NCBI GenBank assembly: GCA_047638695.1
Contig: JBLINY010000083.1
Span: 1 to 20,935 of the forward strand
DNA from: JAHECQ01 sp047638695
GTDB taxonomy: Bacteria > Actinomycetota > Acidimicrobiia > Acidimicrobiales > SZUA-35
Reading direction: 5' to 3'
Length of the DNA stretch: 20,935 nucleotides
Shown here in pieces: positions 1-7,148 of the stretch. A model generated the notes under the pieces. It was not told the origin of the DNA. It did no database searches and saw only the letters and a program-made list of their open reading frames with translations. Both the position numbers and the translations under genes were made by a program. The first letter of the stretch is position 1, and each line of letters starts with the position of its first letter.

Positions 1-661
1 CCAGGTCGGCCAGCTCATCATCTCCTTCGACCACCACACGGGTGTCGAGCCGACCTGATGCGATGTCGCTCGTGGCTTGCTCAATACGCTTCAGTGGTCT
101 TGTGAAGCGACTACTTAGCCAGGCTGCGAGAAGCGCACTGGCAACAATGACGGCAGCAGCGGAGAGCAGGAACCAGATCCGGGCCTGGCGTCCGATAGAG
201 CTGACGTTCTGTTCGACCAAAATGGCCAGGGTCCTGTTTTGCAGCTGCGGTGGACCTCGCCCGGGTCCGGCGGTTTGCTGTAACCCGACCACTGAATCGC
301 GTAGATCGAGGACGACGCGGCCGCCCGACTCGAGGACGGCGAGTTCGGTGGGGTCGAGGCTGATACCGGTAGCTCGCGTGCTGCGACGCTCCTGGCGCCG
401 AACCGTTCCATCAGGGTCGATGGCAACAACGGCGAGCTGGTCGACATCAAAAGCAGATCCGAGTCGGTCCAATAGCCGGTCGAAATTCTCGATCGAGGCG
501 GATGAGTTGCCGATGTCGGCGAGCGCATCGAGCTGGCTCTCAACATCAGCCCGTGAGTCTTGGCGGGCGCCGAGCTGAGCCAAAAGCAACACACCAGCGC
601 CCACAAGGAGCACCGAAGCAAGCGCAATACCAACGAGGGCGAGCAGGAGGCGCCGCCGCAT
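1..661 (-). CDS. Sensor histidine kinase, N-terminal part (cut by window edge)
   Basis: Read on the minus strand, an open frame starts with ATG at 661 and runs off the left edge without a stop, giving 220 residues. A strong ribosome site (GAGGAGG, about 8 bases before the ATG) decides the start. A hydrophobic segment at residues 5-30 and a second at 161-182 flank an extracytoplasmic sensor region. The segment after TM2 (TRPLKRIEQ..., residues 187-220) is a typical HAMP linker. The catalytic HisKA and ATPase domains would lie outside the window. The gene begins 57 bases after the OmpR-type regulator on the same strand, so the two form a two-component pair. The signal sensed cannot be told from the sequence. 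The topology and HAMP call are direct; the kinase call rests on HAMP plus the regulator neighbour. Confidence 0.85.
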   Translation of the reverse strand, partial: MRRRLLLALVGIALASVLLVGAGVLLLAQLGARQDSRADVESQLDALADIGNSSASIENFDRLLDRLGSAFDVDQLAVVAIDPDGTVRRQERRSTRATGISLDPTELAVLESGGRVVLDLRDSVVGLQQTAGPGRGPPQLQNRTLAILVEQNVSSIGRQARIWFLLSAAAVIVASALLAAWLSSRFTRPLKRIEQATSDIASGRLDTRVVVEGDDELADL

Positions 662-718
662 GTCAGCTGCCTCCTCGGGAACGCCCGTGTTCGTCCCTCA
701 GATGAACCTGATGAACGG

Positions 719-1411
719 TCATCCGAGTCGGTAGCCGGTGCCTCGAACCGTGGCGAGCGGCAAGTCGTCACCCAGTTTTCGCCGGAGCTGGCGAACGTGA
801 ACGTCGACGGTTCGAGTATCGCCGATCCATCCCGCGCCCCATGCGCCATCCAAAATCTGTTGGCGGGTCAGCGCCGAACCAACGTGTTGAATCAATAGCT
901 CGAGCAGCGCGAATTCTTGGGTGGCGAGCGAGATCGGATCGGTTGCGACCGTTGCCTCGCGGCGTTCGAGGTCGACGACTACGTTGCCGAATTCGATTCG
1001 TTTCGTTGGGTCGGATTGTCGAGCGCCTCGGCGCAGAATGGCCTTGACTCGGGCCACGATCTCGCGGGGCGAGAACGGCTTTGTCACGTAGTCATCGGCG
1101 CCCAGCTCGAGGCCGATCACTCGGTCGATCTCGTCGTCACGGGCGGTAAGAAAAAGGACGGGAACATCACTGGTGGCTCGCAGCTCGCGGCAGACGTCGA
1201 GCCCATCGAGGTCACCTGGCAGGCCAATGTCGAGGACGACCAGATCGGGTTGCCTGGCCCGGATCGCTTCCAGTCCGTCCTCGCCGGTGGTGGCAACGTG
1301 GGTCGCCCAACCTTCGCGTCGGAAGTAGAGCAAAAGAAGGTCGGCGAGATCGGGTTCGTCCTCGACAACCACGATGGTCAGTGATGGCTCGCGAGCCGCA
1401 GGAGTGGACAC
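719..1411 (-). CDS. OmpR/PhoB-family response regulator
   Basis: The protein has 230 residues: a receiver domain (about 11-130) and a winged-helix DNA-binding domain (about 138-230). Receiver landmarks are the acidic pair E17/D18, the phospho-acceptor D61 in the VVLDIGLPG stretch, T89 and K111 in VTKPF. The C-terminal half has the OmpR-type signature around TVDVHVRQLRRKLG and ends GTGYRLG. I chose GTG at 1411 because it gives the usual short lead before the first beta strand; the frame stays open upstream to 1819, but that part is antisense to the ABM gene and shows no homology. It is probably phosphorylated by the kinase encoded just downstream. Its targets are unknown. The ABM-trpCF genes are divergent across only 78 bases, so regulation of that promoter is possible but unproven. 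Confidence 0.92.
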   Translation of the reverse strand: MSTPAAREPSLTIVVVEDEPDLADLLLLYFRREGWATHVATTGEDGLEAIRARQPDLVVLDIGLPGDLDGLDVCRELRATSDVPVLFLTARDDEIDRVIGLELGADDYVTKPFSPREIVARVKAILRRGARQSDPTKRIEFGNVVVDLERREATVATDPISLATQEFALLELLIQHVGSALTRQQILDGAWGAGWIGDTRTVDVHVRQLRRKLGDDLPLATVRGTGYRLG

Positions 1412-1489
1412 ACTACGAGTCTGGCCGCTTCGTGTTAGGGGCAGGTGAATGGTTAGGAGTCTCCCAGCGAGTGTTGCTAAGTTCAGCGC

Positions 1490-1801
1490 ATGTCGAAGAT
1501 CTCCCTGATTGCGAAACTCACGGCCGCCGAAGGCAAAGAGAGCGAGCTTGAAGACGTTTTGCGAGGCGTCATCACCGCAGCCGCTGAAGAGAACGGCCTC
1601 GAGGTTTACAGCGCCCATGCCGCCAGTGACGCCCCCGGCGTCTACTACTTTTTCGAGCTCTACGCCGACCAGGCTGCTCTCGACGTGCACGGCAAGGGCG
1701 AGAAGATGTCCGTCGCCATGGGCGCCTTCAAGGGCCTGCTGGCCGGCCGCCCCGAGGTAACGATGATGAATCCGATCGTTGCTAAGGGCCTCAGCCTGTA
1801 G
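1490..1801 (+). CDS. ABM-domain (antibiotic biosynthesis monooxygenase / YgiN-like) protein
   Basis: The protein has 103 residues and the size and pattern of the small dimeric alpha/beta-barrel ABM family: an N-terminal strand (ISLIAKLTAAEGKESELEDVL), a central EVYSAH strand and a YYFFELYADQAALDVH helix-strand unit. Family members include quinol monooxygenases such as YgiN and cofactor-independent oxygenases; the substrate here cannot be deduced. No clear ribosome site precedes the ATG, so a leaderless or very short leader transcript is possible. The stop lies 10 bases before the likely trpC start, so it probably shares a transcript with trpC and trpF, although no link to tryptophan synthesis is known to me. 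The response regulator is divergent upstream. Confidence 0.8.
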   Translation: MSKISLIAKLTAAEGKESELEDVLRGVITAAAEENGLEVYSAHAASDAPGVYYFFELYADQAALDVHGKGEKMSVAMGAFKGLLAGRPEVTMMNPIVAKGLSL

Positions 1802-1811
1802 TTTCGGGGCC

Positions 1812-2588
1812 TTGCCCACCTATCTCGACAAGATCCTCGAGGCGCACCGCACTCGAGCCAAGGCTGACCAGCGAACGTTCGACCACGTCGTTGAAGAAGC
1901 GCGGGCGATGCCTCCAACACGCGGCTTCGCCGAAGCGGTGCGGCAGGCGTCGGGACTAGCCGTCATTTCCGAGATAAAGCGGCGATCGCCATCGAAGGGC
2001 GATCTCAACCCCGGAATCGACCCGGCCGCGTGGGCCCGGTCGTACGAAGAGGGTGGCGCGAACTGCCTGTCGGTCTTGACTGACGAACCCCACTTTGGTG
2101 GCTCGGCCGCCGATCTCGCCGCGGCACGCGGGGCAGTTGGCCTGCCTGTGCTTCGTAAAGACTTCACCGTGTGTGTCAACGACGTGGTGGACGCCCGGTT
2201 GATGGGCGCTGACGCGGTGTTGCTCATTGTGGCCGCACTCGACGATGTCGAGCTCGCCGACTTTCATGCCCTCGCCGTCGACCTTGGGTTGGATGCCTTG
2301 GTCGAGACCCACGACGAAGCTGAGGTCGAGCGGGCCCTCAAGGTCGGCGCCAGCCTCGTAGGAGTGAATCAGCGCGATCTTGTCACCTTCGAGGTCGACA
2401 CGGCCCGAGCGGTGCGGGTTGGTCGATCGCTTCCAGCCGACGTCGTGCGCGTTGCCGAGTCGGGTGTCGGTGGTCCTGACGATGCCAAAGTGCTGAAAGA
2501 TGCTGGATATCACGCGGTCCTTGTTGGAGAGTTGCTGGTCAAGAGCGGCGATCCCGCAGCAGCCGTACGGGCGCTGCGGTGCGTGTGA
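1812..2588 (+). CDS. trpC: Indole-3-glycerol-phosphate synthase
   Basis: TrpC closes the ring of 1-(2-carboxyphenylamino)-1-deoxyribulose 5-phosphate to indole-3-glycerol phosphate in tryptophan synthesis. The 258-residue TIM-barrel protein shows family motifs in order: SEIKRRSPSKG (catalytic lysine region), LSVLTDEPHFGG, LRKDF, ADAVLLI, VETHDEAEVERAL, a GVNQRDL loop (usually G-[IV]-N-N-R-[DN]-L; here Gln replaces the second Asn) and VAESGV. I chose TTG at 1812 because it gives the usual PTYLDKIL N-terminus; a TTG at 1779 in frame would overlap the upstream ABM gene. There is no strong ribosome site, so translation may depend on coupling to the ABM gene. trpF follows 27 bases later; no other trp genes are in the window. 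Confidence 0.93.
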   Translation: MPTYLDKILEAHRTRAKADQRTFDHVVEEARAMPPTRGFAEAVRQASGLAVISEIKRRSPSKGDLNPGIDPAAWARSYEEGGANCLSVLTDEPHFGGSAADLAAARGAVGLPVLRKDFTVCVNDVVDARLMGADAVLLIVAALDDVELADFHALAVDLGLDALVETHDEAEVERALKVGASLVGVNQRDLVTFEVDTARAVRVGRSLPADVVRVAESGVGGPDDAKVLKDAGYHAVLVGELLVKSGDPAAAVRALRCV

Positions 2589-2615
2589 CCGGGACCTCTG
2601 TGAGAGGGTGCTGTC

Positions 2616-3278
2616 GTGAGTGAACGTCCGCTCTTTGTGAAGATCTGCGGGATCACGTCGGAGGACGATGCCTTGCTCGCGGCTGGGCTCGGCGCCGACG
2701 CCATTGGGCTGATTTTCGCCGCCTCGTCGTCGCGCATCACGACGGGAAAGGCACGCGACATTGTCCGGCGGCTACCGCCCGAGATACTGACGGTGGGGGT
2801 TTTTCGCGACGAGAGCCGCGAAAGGGTCGTGAAGATGGCGAACACCGTTGGTCTGCGAGCGGTGCAGCTACACGGGCACGAAACGGCCGAGGACACGCAG
2901 TGGGTTGCTGAACGGGTCCCAAACGTTATTCGGGCCTTTGCGTCGGACGATCCGGCTCTCGATCGTCACGAGGACTATGGCGACGTCCGTTTGCTGATCG
3001 ACTCCCCGTTGCCGGGCAGCGGTCTGGCGTTCGATTGGTCCGTCCTGCCAAGCGGCCCGATCAATCGCGGGTTCATCCTTGCAGGGGGTCTGGGCCCAGA
3101 GAACATCGAACGAGCTATCACAACGGTGCAACCGTGGGGTGTTGATGTGAAAACAGGAGTTGAGGCCGAGCCCGGCAAGAAGGACCCGGTGAAGCTGCGC
3201 CAGTTCATTGCCCGAGCCCGCGATGCGGCCTCGGCCGACGTGCCTTTTGACTGGGCAACAGATGCGGTGTGGCGGTGA
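2616..3278 (+). CDS. trpF: Phosphoribosylanthranilate isomerase
   Basis: TrpF carries out the Amadori rearrangement of N-(5'-phosphoribosyl)anthranilate, the step before TrpC. The 220-residue TIM barrel has KICGIT near the N-terminus (catalytic Cys), AVQLHGHE in the middle, and near the C-terminus an LAGGLGPENI phosphate-binding loop and a DVKTGVE motif (normally DV[SN]SGVE). The GTG start at 2616 has a GAGAGGG ribosome site 6-7 bases upstream. Many actinobacteria lack a separate trpF and use the bifunctional PriA; a standalone trpF beside trpC suggests the more usual division of labour here. The last bases overlap one possible start of the HIT-like gene, so the two are probably co-translated. 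Confidence 0.93.
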   Translation: MSERPLFVKICGITSEDDALLAAGLGADAIGLIFAASSSRITTGKARDIVRRLPPEILTVGVFRDESRERVVKMANTVGLRAVQLHGHETAEDTQWVAERVPNVIRAFASDDPALDRHEDYGDVRLLIDSPLPGSGLAFDWSVLPSGPINRGFILAGGLGPENIERAITTVQPWGVDVKTGVEAEPGKKDPVKLRQFIARARDAASADVPFDWATDAVWR

Positions 3279-3282
3279 CACG

Positions 3283-3678
3283 GTGACCGACGCTGAAAGG
3301 CCGGGCCCTCGCGGCCCAAACGCCGACTGTGAGCTGTGTGCGGCCGACCGCTTCACCCACTGGTATTACGAGGACGAACATTGTTGGGTGGCTGACTGCG
3401 AGGTGTGTGCGGTGCCCATGGTGGTGTGGAACGACCATGGCACCGAACCGACCGACGAAGTGGTCGAGCACATGATGTTGATGCTGGCCCAAACCGCTGA
3501 GGCCCGATTCGGAGCCGGCGAGTGGAAGACCGATCGCACGATGCGTCAGGTCCCGGAACATTTCCACGCCCATGCTCGTGACGCCGACTGGTGGTCGCAA
3601 CGCTTTCGGCGGCCGATGAGTAAGTACACCGGGGTCGGCACCACACGGGTCGAGCATTTCCATCCGGGTAGCAGCTGA
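3283..3678 (+). CDS. Small HIT-like protein with two CxxC pairs
   Basis: The 131-residue protein (from GTG 3283) has two CxxC pairs, C16-x2-C19 and C39-x2-C42, then VPMVVWNDH and, at residues 93-99, a His-x-His-x-His stretch (HFHAHARD). CxxC pairs followed by a histidine triad resemble the HIT superfamily of nucleotide hydrolases and transferases, where cysteines often hold zinc. The overall similarity is loose and I do not recognise a named family. An in-frame ATG at 3262 is an alternative start and would overlap trpF by 17 bases; neither start has a good ribosome site. The position directly after trpF suggests co-transcription. The function is unknown. Confidence 0.7.
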   Translation: MTDAERPGPRGPNADCELCAADRFTHWYYEDEHCWVADCEVCAVPMVVWNDHGTEPTDEVVEHMMLMLAQTAEARFGAGEWKTDRTMRQVPEHFHAHARDADWWSQRFRRPMSKYTGVGTTRVEHFHPGSS

Positions 3679-3683
3679 GGTAG

Positions 3684-3710
3684 GGGAATCGGAAGAGGGG
3701 TCCATCGGTT
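3684..3710 (+). promoter_or_regulatory. SigR/SigH-type promoter before the DUF3179 gene
   Basis: GGGAAT (3684-3689), an 18-base spacer, and GTT (3708-3710) match the GGAAT-N18-GTT consensus known for actinobacterial SigR/SigH. The ATG follows GTT after 9 bases, so the transcript would be leaderless or nearly so. The promoter before the sigma gene of this window has the same element, spacer and distance to the start codon. Confidence 0.72.
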
Positions 3711-3719
3711 TACGGTCAC

Positions 3720-4967
3720 ATGCGCCGACTGCCCGCTGTCCTCATCGGTATTGCTCTTGTTGCCAGTTCATGTGGTGGCTCTTCGGATGTTGCCCTCGCT
3801 GTCGACCCTCCTGATGACAATGAGGTGGGAGCCGCCGGCGACGTTGCCGACCCGGTTGGTTTCGACTATTCGACGATCGACTACGGGGCAGAGCCAACCG
3901 GAAATGCTCTCTTCGGTGACCGGTTCAACTCCAACTTTCCTCCACCCGTCGTCCCTATCGGCGAGATTATGGGGGGCGGTCCGCCACCCGATGGCATTCC
4001 GTCGATCGACGTTCCCGAATTTGTTAGCGTGACCGATGCAGAGTCGTTCATGGAGGCTGACAACGAACCAATTGTTGCGGTCACGGTGAATGGTGTCACC
4101 AAGGGTTATCCAATCAGGATCATGACCTGGCATGAGATTGTGAACGACAGCTTCGCTACCGACGCTGGAGACGTGCCCGTAACCGTCACCTATTGTCCGC
4201 TGTGCAACTCGGCACTGGCGTACGAACGTCGAGTAGGGGACCGGGTCCTCGACTTCGGTACATCGGGCGAGCTGTATCAGTCGGCCATGGTGATGTATGA
4301 CCGTCAGACGCAGTCACTGTGGTCGCATTTTCTGGGCCAGGGCATCGTCGGCCACTACGCCGGGTTGCAGCTCGAGTTCGTCCCGGCTCAGACCCTCAGC
4401 TGGAGCACATTCAAGGAGGCATTCCCTGAGGCCCTCGTCGTCGACCAGGCCGCCACCGGTCATGATCGGCGATACGGATCCAACCCCTACCAGGGTTACG
4501 ACGAAGAGACATCAGGCCCTTTCTTCCCACTTACCCAGGAAATCGACTCTCGACTGTTGCCCAAGGCCAGGGTGGTCGGGATTCGTGACGGGGACAACGG
4601 CGTCGCCCTCGAACTGGATGTGCTGGCCCGAGAGGGAGTTGTGGCCGTTACCACCAACGGGTGGAACTATGTCGCCTTCCACCAGGGCGGACTAGTGAGC
4701 TCCCTCGACGCCGGCTCGATCAACGATGGTCGTGAGGTTGGTCAAACCGGCGTGTTCGTGGCCGAAGCCGCCGATGGCACCACCCTCACTTTTGCCGCCA
4801 CCGATGCCGGCTTCGTCGACGACCAAACCAGCACCACCTGGTCGATCACGGGCGCTGCCCTCGATGGACCTCTGGCCGGCGAGCAGCTCGCTCCACTCAG
4901 CCACCTGGATACCTTCTGGTTCTCGTGGTCGATCTACCAGCCGAACACCACGATCTACGAGCAGTAA
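3720..4967 (+). CDS. DUF3179-domain lipoprotein
   Basis: The 415-residue protein begins with a short signal peptide and a lipobox-like ASSC (Cys18), so it is probably exported and lipid-anchored. After a Pro/Asp-rich linker, the DUF3179 core covers roughly residues 95-330. Its hallmarks are visible: a TYCPLCNSALAYER stretch with CPLC at 159-162, then FGTSGELYQSAMVMYD and SLWSHFLGQGIVG. The function of DUF3179 is not established to my knowledge; the CPLC pair could bind a metal or do thiol chemistry. No normal ribosome site precedes the ATG, but a SigR-type promoter ends 9 bases upstream, so a leaderless mRNA is likely. The gene converges with leuA. Confidence 0.88.
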   Translation: MRRLPAVLIGIALVASSCGGSSDVALAVDPPDDNEVGAAGDVADPVGFDYSTIDYGAEPTGNALFGDRFNSNFPPPVVPIGEIMGGGPPPDGIPSIDVPEFVSVTDAESFMEADNEPIVAVTVNGVTKGYPIRIMTWHEIVNDSFATDAGDVPVTVTYCPLCNSALAYERRVGDRVLDFGTSGELYQSAMVMYDRQTQSLWSHFLGQGIVGHYAGLQLEFVPAQTLSWSTFKEAFPEALVVDQAATGHDRRYGSNPYQGYDEETSGPFFPLTQEIDSRLLPKARVVGIRDGDNGVALELDVLAREGVVAVTTNGWNYVAFHQGGLVSSLDAGSINDGREVGQTGVFVAEAADGTTLTFAATDAGFVDDQTSTTWSITGAALDGPLAGEQLAPLSHLDTFWFSWSIYQPNTTIYEQ

Positions 4968-4970
4968 CGC

Positions 4971-4984
4971 CACCTCTCGAGGTG
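4971..4984. terminator. Weak hairpin between convergent genes
   Basis: CACCT (4971-4975), loop CTCG, AGGTG (4980-4984) form a 5-bp stem in the 41-base gap between the convergent DUF3179 and leuA genes. No T-run follows on either strand, so it is only a possible bidirectional terminator. Confidence 0.3.
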
Positions 4985-5008
4985 TAGCTCTCGCAGATCG
5001 GGGTTGCG

Positions 5009-6736
5009 CTAGGAACCTAGAGTGCGGTTGACGCCTGAGATCAGGGCTCGGAGTGATGCCGTGACAATGTCGGAGTGCATGCCGACACCCCACAGCTCGA
5101 CGCCGTCCACCTTGAGCTCCAAATAGCTGACGGCCTTGGCGTCGGCACCCGCTCCGATCGCGTGCTCGTGGTAGTCGAGCACACGAAGGTCGATGCCGAG
5201 TCCCTCGGTCAGGGCGTTGGCGAAGGCTTCAATCGAACCGCCGCCATCACCGATGAACTCGGTGTCTTCGCCATCACTTCGAACAACGGCAGCCACCGAT
5301 GTTCGATCTTGTCCCTGAGCGTTCTGGGCCGTCGAAAATGACACCAGTTCATACGGTTTGGTGATCGACAGGTAGTGAGAGCGGAACTCTGACCAGATCT
5401 CCTGGCCCGTTATTTCCTTGCCGGTTGACTCGGCGAGGCCCTGGATGACACGAGTGAACTCGATTTGCAGGCGGCGGGGCAGGTCGAACTCTTGCTCGGT
5501 CTTGAGAAGGTAGGCCACGCCGCCCTTGCCCGACTGAGAGTTGACCCGAATGACGTCTTCGTAGGTGCGACCGACATCCTTGGGGTCGATCGGCAGGTAC
5601 GGAACTTCCCACAGGGTTTGGCCCGTGGCCGCCATGCCATCGAAGCCCTTATTGATGGCGTCCTGGTGTGAACCAGAGAATGCGGTGTAAACGAGGTCGC
5701 CAACGTAGGGATGCCGAGGATGAACCGGCAGCTGGTTGCAGTGCTCGGCGATGCGACGACTCTCGTTGACGTCAGTGAAGTCGAGCTCGGGGTCGACTCC
5801 CTGGCTGAACAGATTCAAGGCCAGAGTGACGAGGTCGACGTTGCCGGTGCGCTCGCCATTGCCGAAGAGCGTCCCTTCGACCCGGTCGGCGCCTGCCATC
5901 ACACCAAACTCAGCCGCCGCCACTGCAGTGCCGCGATCGTTGTGTGGATGCAGCGACAAGACGACGGCGTCGCGATTGTTGAGATTCCGGTGGAACCACT
6001 CGATCATGTCGCCGTAGATGTTGGCAGTGCTCATTTCTACCGTGGCCGGCAGGTTGAGGATCACCGGGTTGTCAGCCGTAGGTGACCAAACATCCATGAC
6101 TGCTTCACAGATCTTTTTGGCGAAGGGGAGCTCGGTTCCGGTGAAGCTCTCGGGCGAGTACTCGTACCGAATCTGAGTGGTGCCCATGCTGGCTTCATTG
6201 GCCCTGCAGCGCTCGGCGCCATTTACCGCGATGTCGATGATGCCGGCCTCGTCGAGGCCGAACACGACTCGACGTTGTACCGTCGAGGTCGAGTTGTAGA
6301 GATGGATAATTGCTTGTTTCGAGCCGGCGACGCTCTCGAAGGTTCGGTCGATCAGCTCGTCACGGCTCTGGGTAAGCACCTGGATGGTGACGTCATCGGG
6401 GATGGCACCGTCTTCGATGATCTGGCGAACGAAGTCGAAATCGGTGTCGGAGGCGGCAGGAAAGCCGACCTCGATCTCCTTGAAACCAATCTCGACGAGC
6501 TTCTCGAACATGAGACGCTTCCGGTCGGGGTCCATCGGCTCGATGAGGGCCTGGTTCCCGTCACGAAGATCGACGCTGCACCACAGAGGTGCTCGCTCGA
6601 TGCGGGTGCCCGGCCAGGTGCGGTCGTCGATGTCGACCTGCGGAAAGGGCTGGTACTTCTGGGTGGGCATGACGCCCGGCTTGCCGTTCAGCGGGCCTGC
6701 GTCTTGGGGCCGCGTGCTGCGATAGATGTTGCTCAC
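5009..6736 (-). CDS. leuA: 2-isopropylmalate synthase
   Basis: LeuA condenses acetyl-CoA with 2-ketoisovalerate, the first committed step of leucine synthesis. The 575-residue length and the N-terminal lead (about 45 residues) match the longer actinobacterial/fungal-type LeuA. The catalytic TIM barrel shows LRDGNQAL (R58-D59-G60-N61), GFPAASDTDF, and the metal-binding SLHPHND (H263, H265) followed by NGERTGNVDL. The C-terminal part (about 440-575) is the leucine-binding regulatory domain, with GDGGGSIEAFANAL and a typical end GVNRTLGS. The GTG start at 6736 has a GGAGA ribosome site 8-9 bases upstream. Expression is probably controlled by the leucine-rich leader peptide and attenuator directly upstream, plus feedback inhibition by leucine as known for the family. 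Confidence 0.96.
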   Translation of the reverse strand: MSNIYRSTRPQDAGPLNGKPGVMPTQKYQPFPQVDIDDRTWPGTRIERAPLWCSVDLRDGNQALIEPMDPDRKRLMFEKLVEIGFKEIEVGFPAASDTDFDFVRQIIEDGAIPDDVTIQVLTQSRDELIDRTFESVAGSKQAIIHLYNSTSTVQRRVVFGLDEAGIIDIAVNGAERCRANEASMGTTQIRYEYSPESFTGTELPFAKKICEAVMDVWSPTADNPVILNLPATVEMSTANIYGDMIEWFHRNLNNRDAVVLSLHPHNDRGTAVAAAEFGVMAGADRVEGTLFGNGERTGNVDLVTLALNLFSQGVDPELDFTDVNESRRIAEHCNQLPVHPRHPYVGDLVYTAFSGSHQDAINKGFDGMAATGQTLWEVPYLPIDPKDVGRTYEDVIRVNSQSGKGGVAYLLKTEQEFDLPRRLQIEFTRVIQGLAESTGKEITGQEIWSEFRSHYLSITKPYELVSFSTAQNAQGQDRTSVAAVVRSDGEDTEFIGDGGGSIEAFANALTEGLGIDLRVLDYHEHAIGAGADAKAVSYLELKVDGVELWGVGMHSDIVTASLRALISGVNRTLGS

Positions 6737-6739
6737 TTT

Positions 6740-6837
6740 GTTCTTCTCCGTGCGTTGACTTCTGGACTCTGGACGATTCCCGACGCGCCTTAGGAGGCGG
6801 CCGGGCTCAGAAGTCGAAGGTCAAGCAAGAACTGCAC
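6740..6837 (-). promoter_or_regulatory. leuA attenuator leader (LEU-element-like)
   Basis: In the transcript before leuA, three parts of the leucine-codon region are complementary to bases just before the leuA start. GACTTCTG (template 6808-6815) pairs with CAGAAGTC (template 6757-6764) over 8 bp. GTTCTT (6827-6832) pairs with AAGAAC (6740-6745), which lies between the leuA ribosome site and GTG. TTGAC can pair with GTCAA, in competition with the first stem. A CCCG/CGGG stem enclosing GCC/GGC lies in between. No T-run is seen, so control of translation rather than termination is more likely. Confidence 0.68.
6790..6837 (-). CDS. leuL: leuA leader peptide
   Basis: A 15-codon reading frame starts with GTG at 6837 and ends with TAA at 6790-6792. 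It reads V-Q-F-L-L-D-L-R-L-L-S-P-A-A-S, with five leucines in seven codons (TTG CTT ... CTT ... CTT CTG). The predicted transcription start falls on or next to its GTG, so it would be translated from a leaderless mRNA. Stalling at Leu codons when charged tRNA-Leu is scarce would change the folding of the downstream leader and expose the leuA ribosome site; leader-peptide control of leuA is known in actinobacteria. The frame is too short for ordinary gene calling, but its composition, position and the complementary segments agree. Confidence 0.72.
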   Translation of the reverse strand: MQFLLDLRLLSPAAS

Positions 6838-6843
6838 GGGTTC

Positions 6844-6872
6844 AGTATAAGCACCGATGGGCAAAGTGGCAG
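6844..6872 (-). promoter_or_regulatory. Housekeeping promoter of the leu leader and leuA
   Basis: On the minus strand, CTGCCA (-35-like, 6867-6872) is followed after exactly 17 bases by TATACT (-10, 6844-6849). Transcription should start about 7 bases later, at the leader-peptide GTG (6837). The -35 element lies only a few bases after the anti-sigma stop codon. Confidence 0.65.
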
Positions 6873-6878
6873 CCCTAC

Positions 6879-7148
6879 TTATTGGTCGATCTCGTCGCGG
6901 GCGACGCGGTCGGCGAAGTCACGGAGCTTGGTGATGATCTCGGGGTCGATCGTCTCGGGACGATCGATCAAGCTCATCTTGATTCGTTGGTACACGCTCG
7001 ACTCGAGGTTGCAGTCTTCGCAATCGGGGAGGTGGGCAGCTACCTCTTTCGCTGTGTCGGCGTCTGTCTCGCCATCGAGGTAGCTTTGCAGCGCCTCCAT
7101 CACCTGGTCGCACGAGAGTCCCTTGCGGCGTCGGAAGATCGATTTCAT
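6879..7148 (-). CDS. rsrA: Zinc-containing anti-sigma factor (RsrA-like)
   Basis: The 89-residue soluble protein has the ZAS signature of anti-sigma factors for redox-sensing sigma factors: an early Cys (C13, LSCDQVMEALQSYLDGE) and H39-x3-C43-x2-C46 (HLPDCEDC). In SigR/RsrA systems of the family, zinc and a thiol switch at these cysteines release the sigma factor under disulfide stress. There is no membrane segment, which fits a cytoplasmic thiol sensor. ATG 7148 overlaps the sigma stop codon by one base (TGATG); a GTG at 7151 is an alternative. GGAG lies 9 bases before the ATG. The pair is translationally coupled, so the two proteins should be made together. The gene name is by family resemblance and synteny. 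Confidence 0.88.
   Translation of the reverse strand: MKSIFRRRKGLSCDQVMEALQSYLDGETDADTAKEVAAHLPDCEDCNLESSVYQRIKMSLIDRPETIDPEIITKLRDFADRVARDEIDQ

Noticed and set aside
115..849. Minus-strand frame of 244 codons over the sensor kinase
   Set aside because: The neighbouring frame on the same strand encodes a clear TM-sensor-TM-HAMP protein with a strong ribosome site, so this frame is a shadow.
1412..1819. N-terminal extension of the response regulator
   Set aside because: It lies antisense to the ABM gene and shows no homology; GTG 1411 gives a normal OmpR-type length.
6776..6799. GGGAAT on the minus strand in the leuA leader as a third SigR-type promoter
   Set aside because: No GTT lies 18 or 19 bases downstream, so the -10 element is missing.
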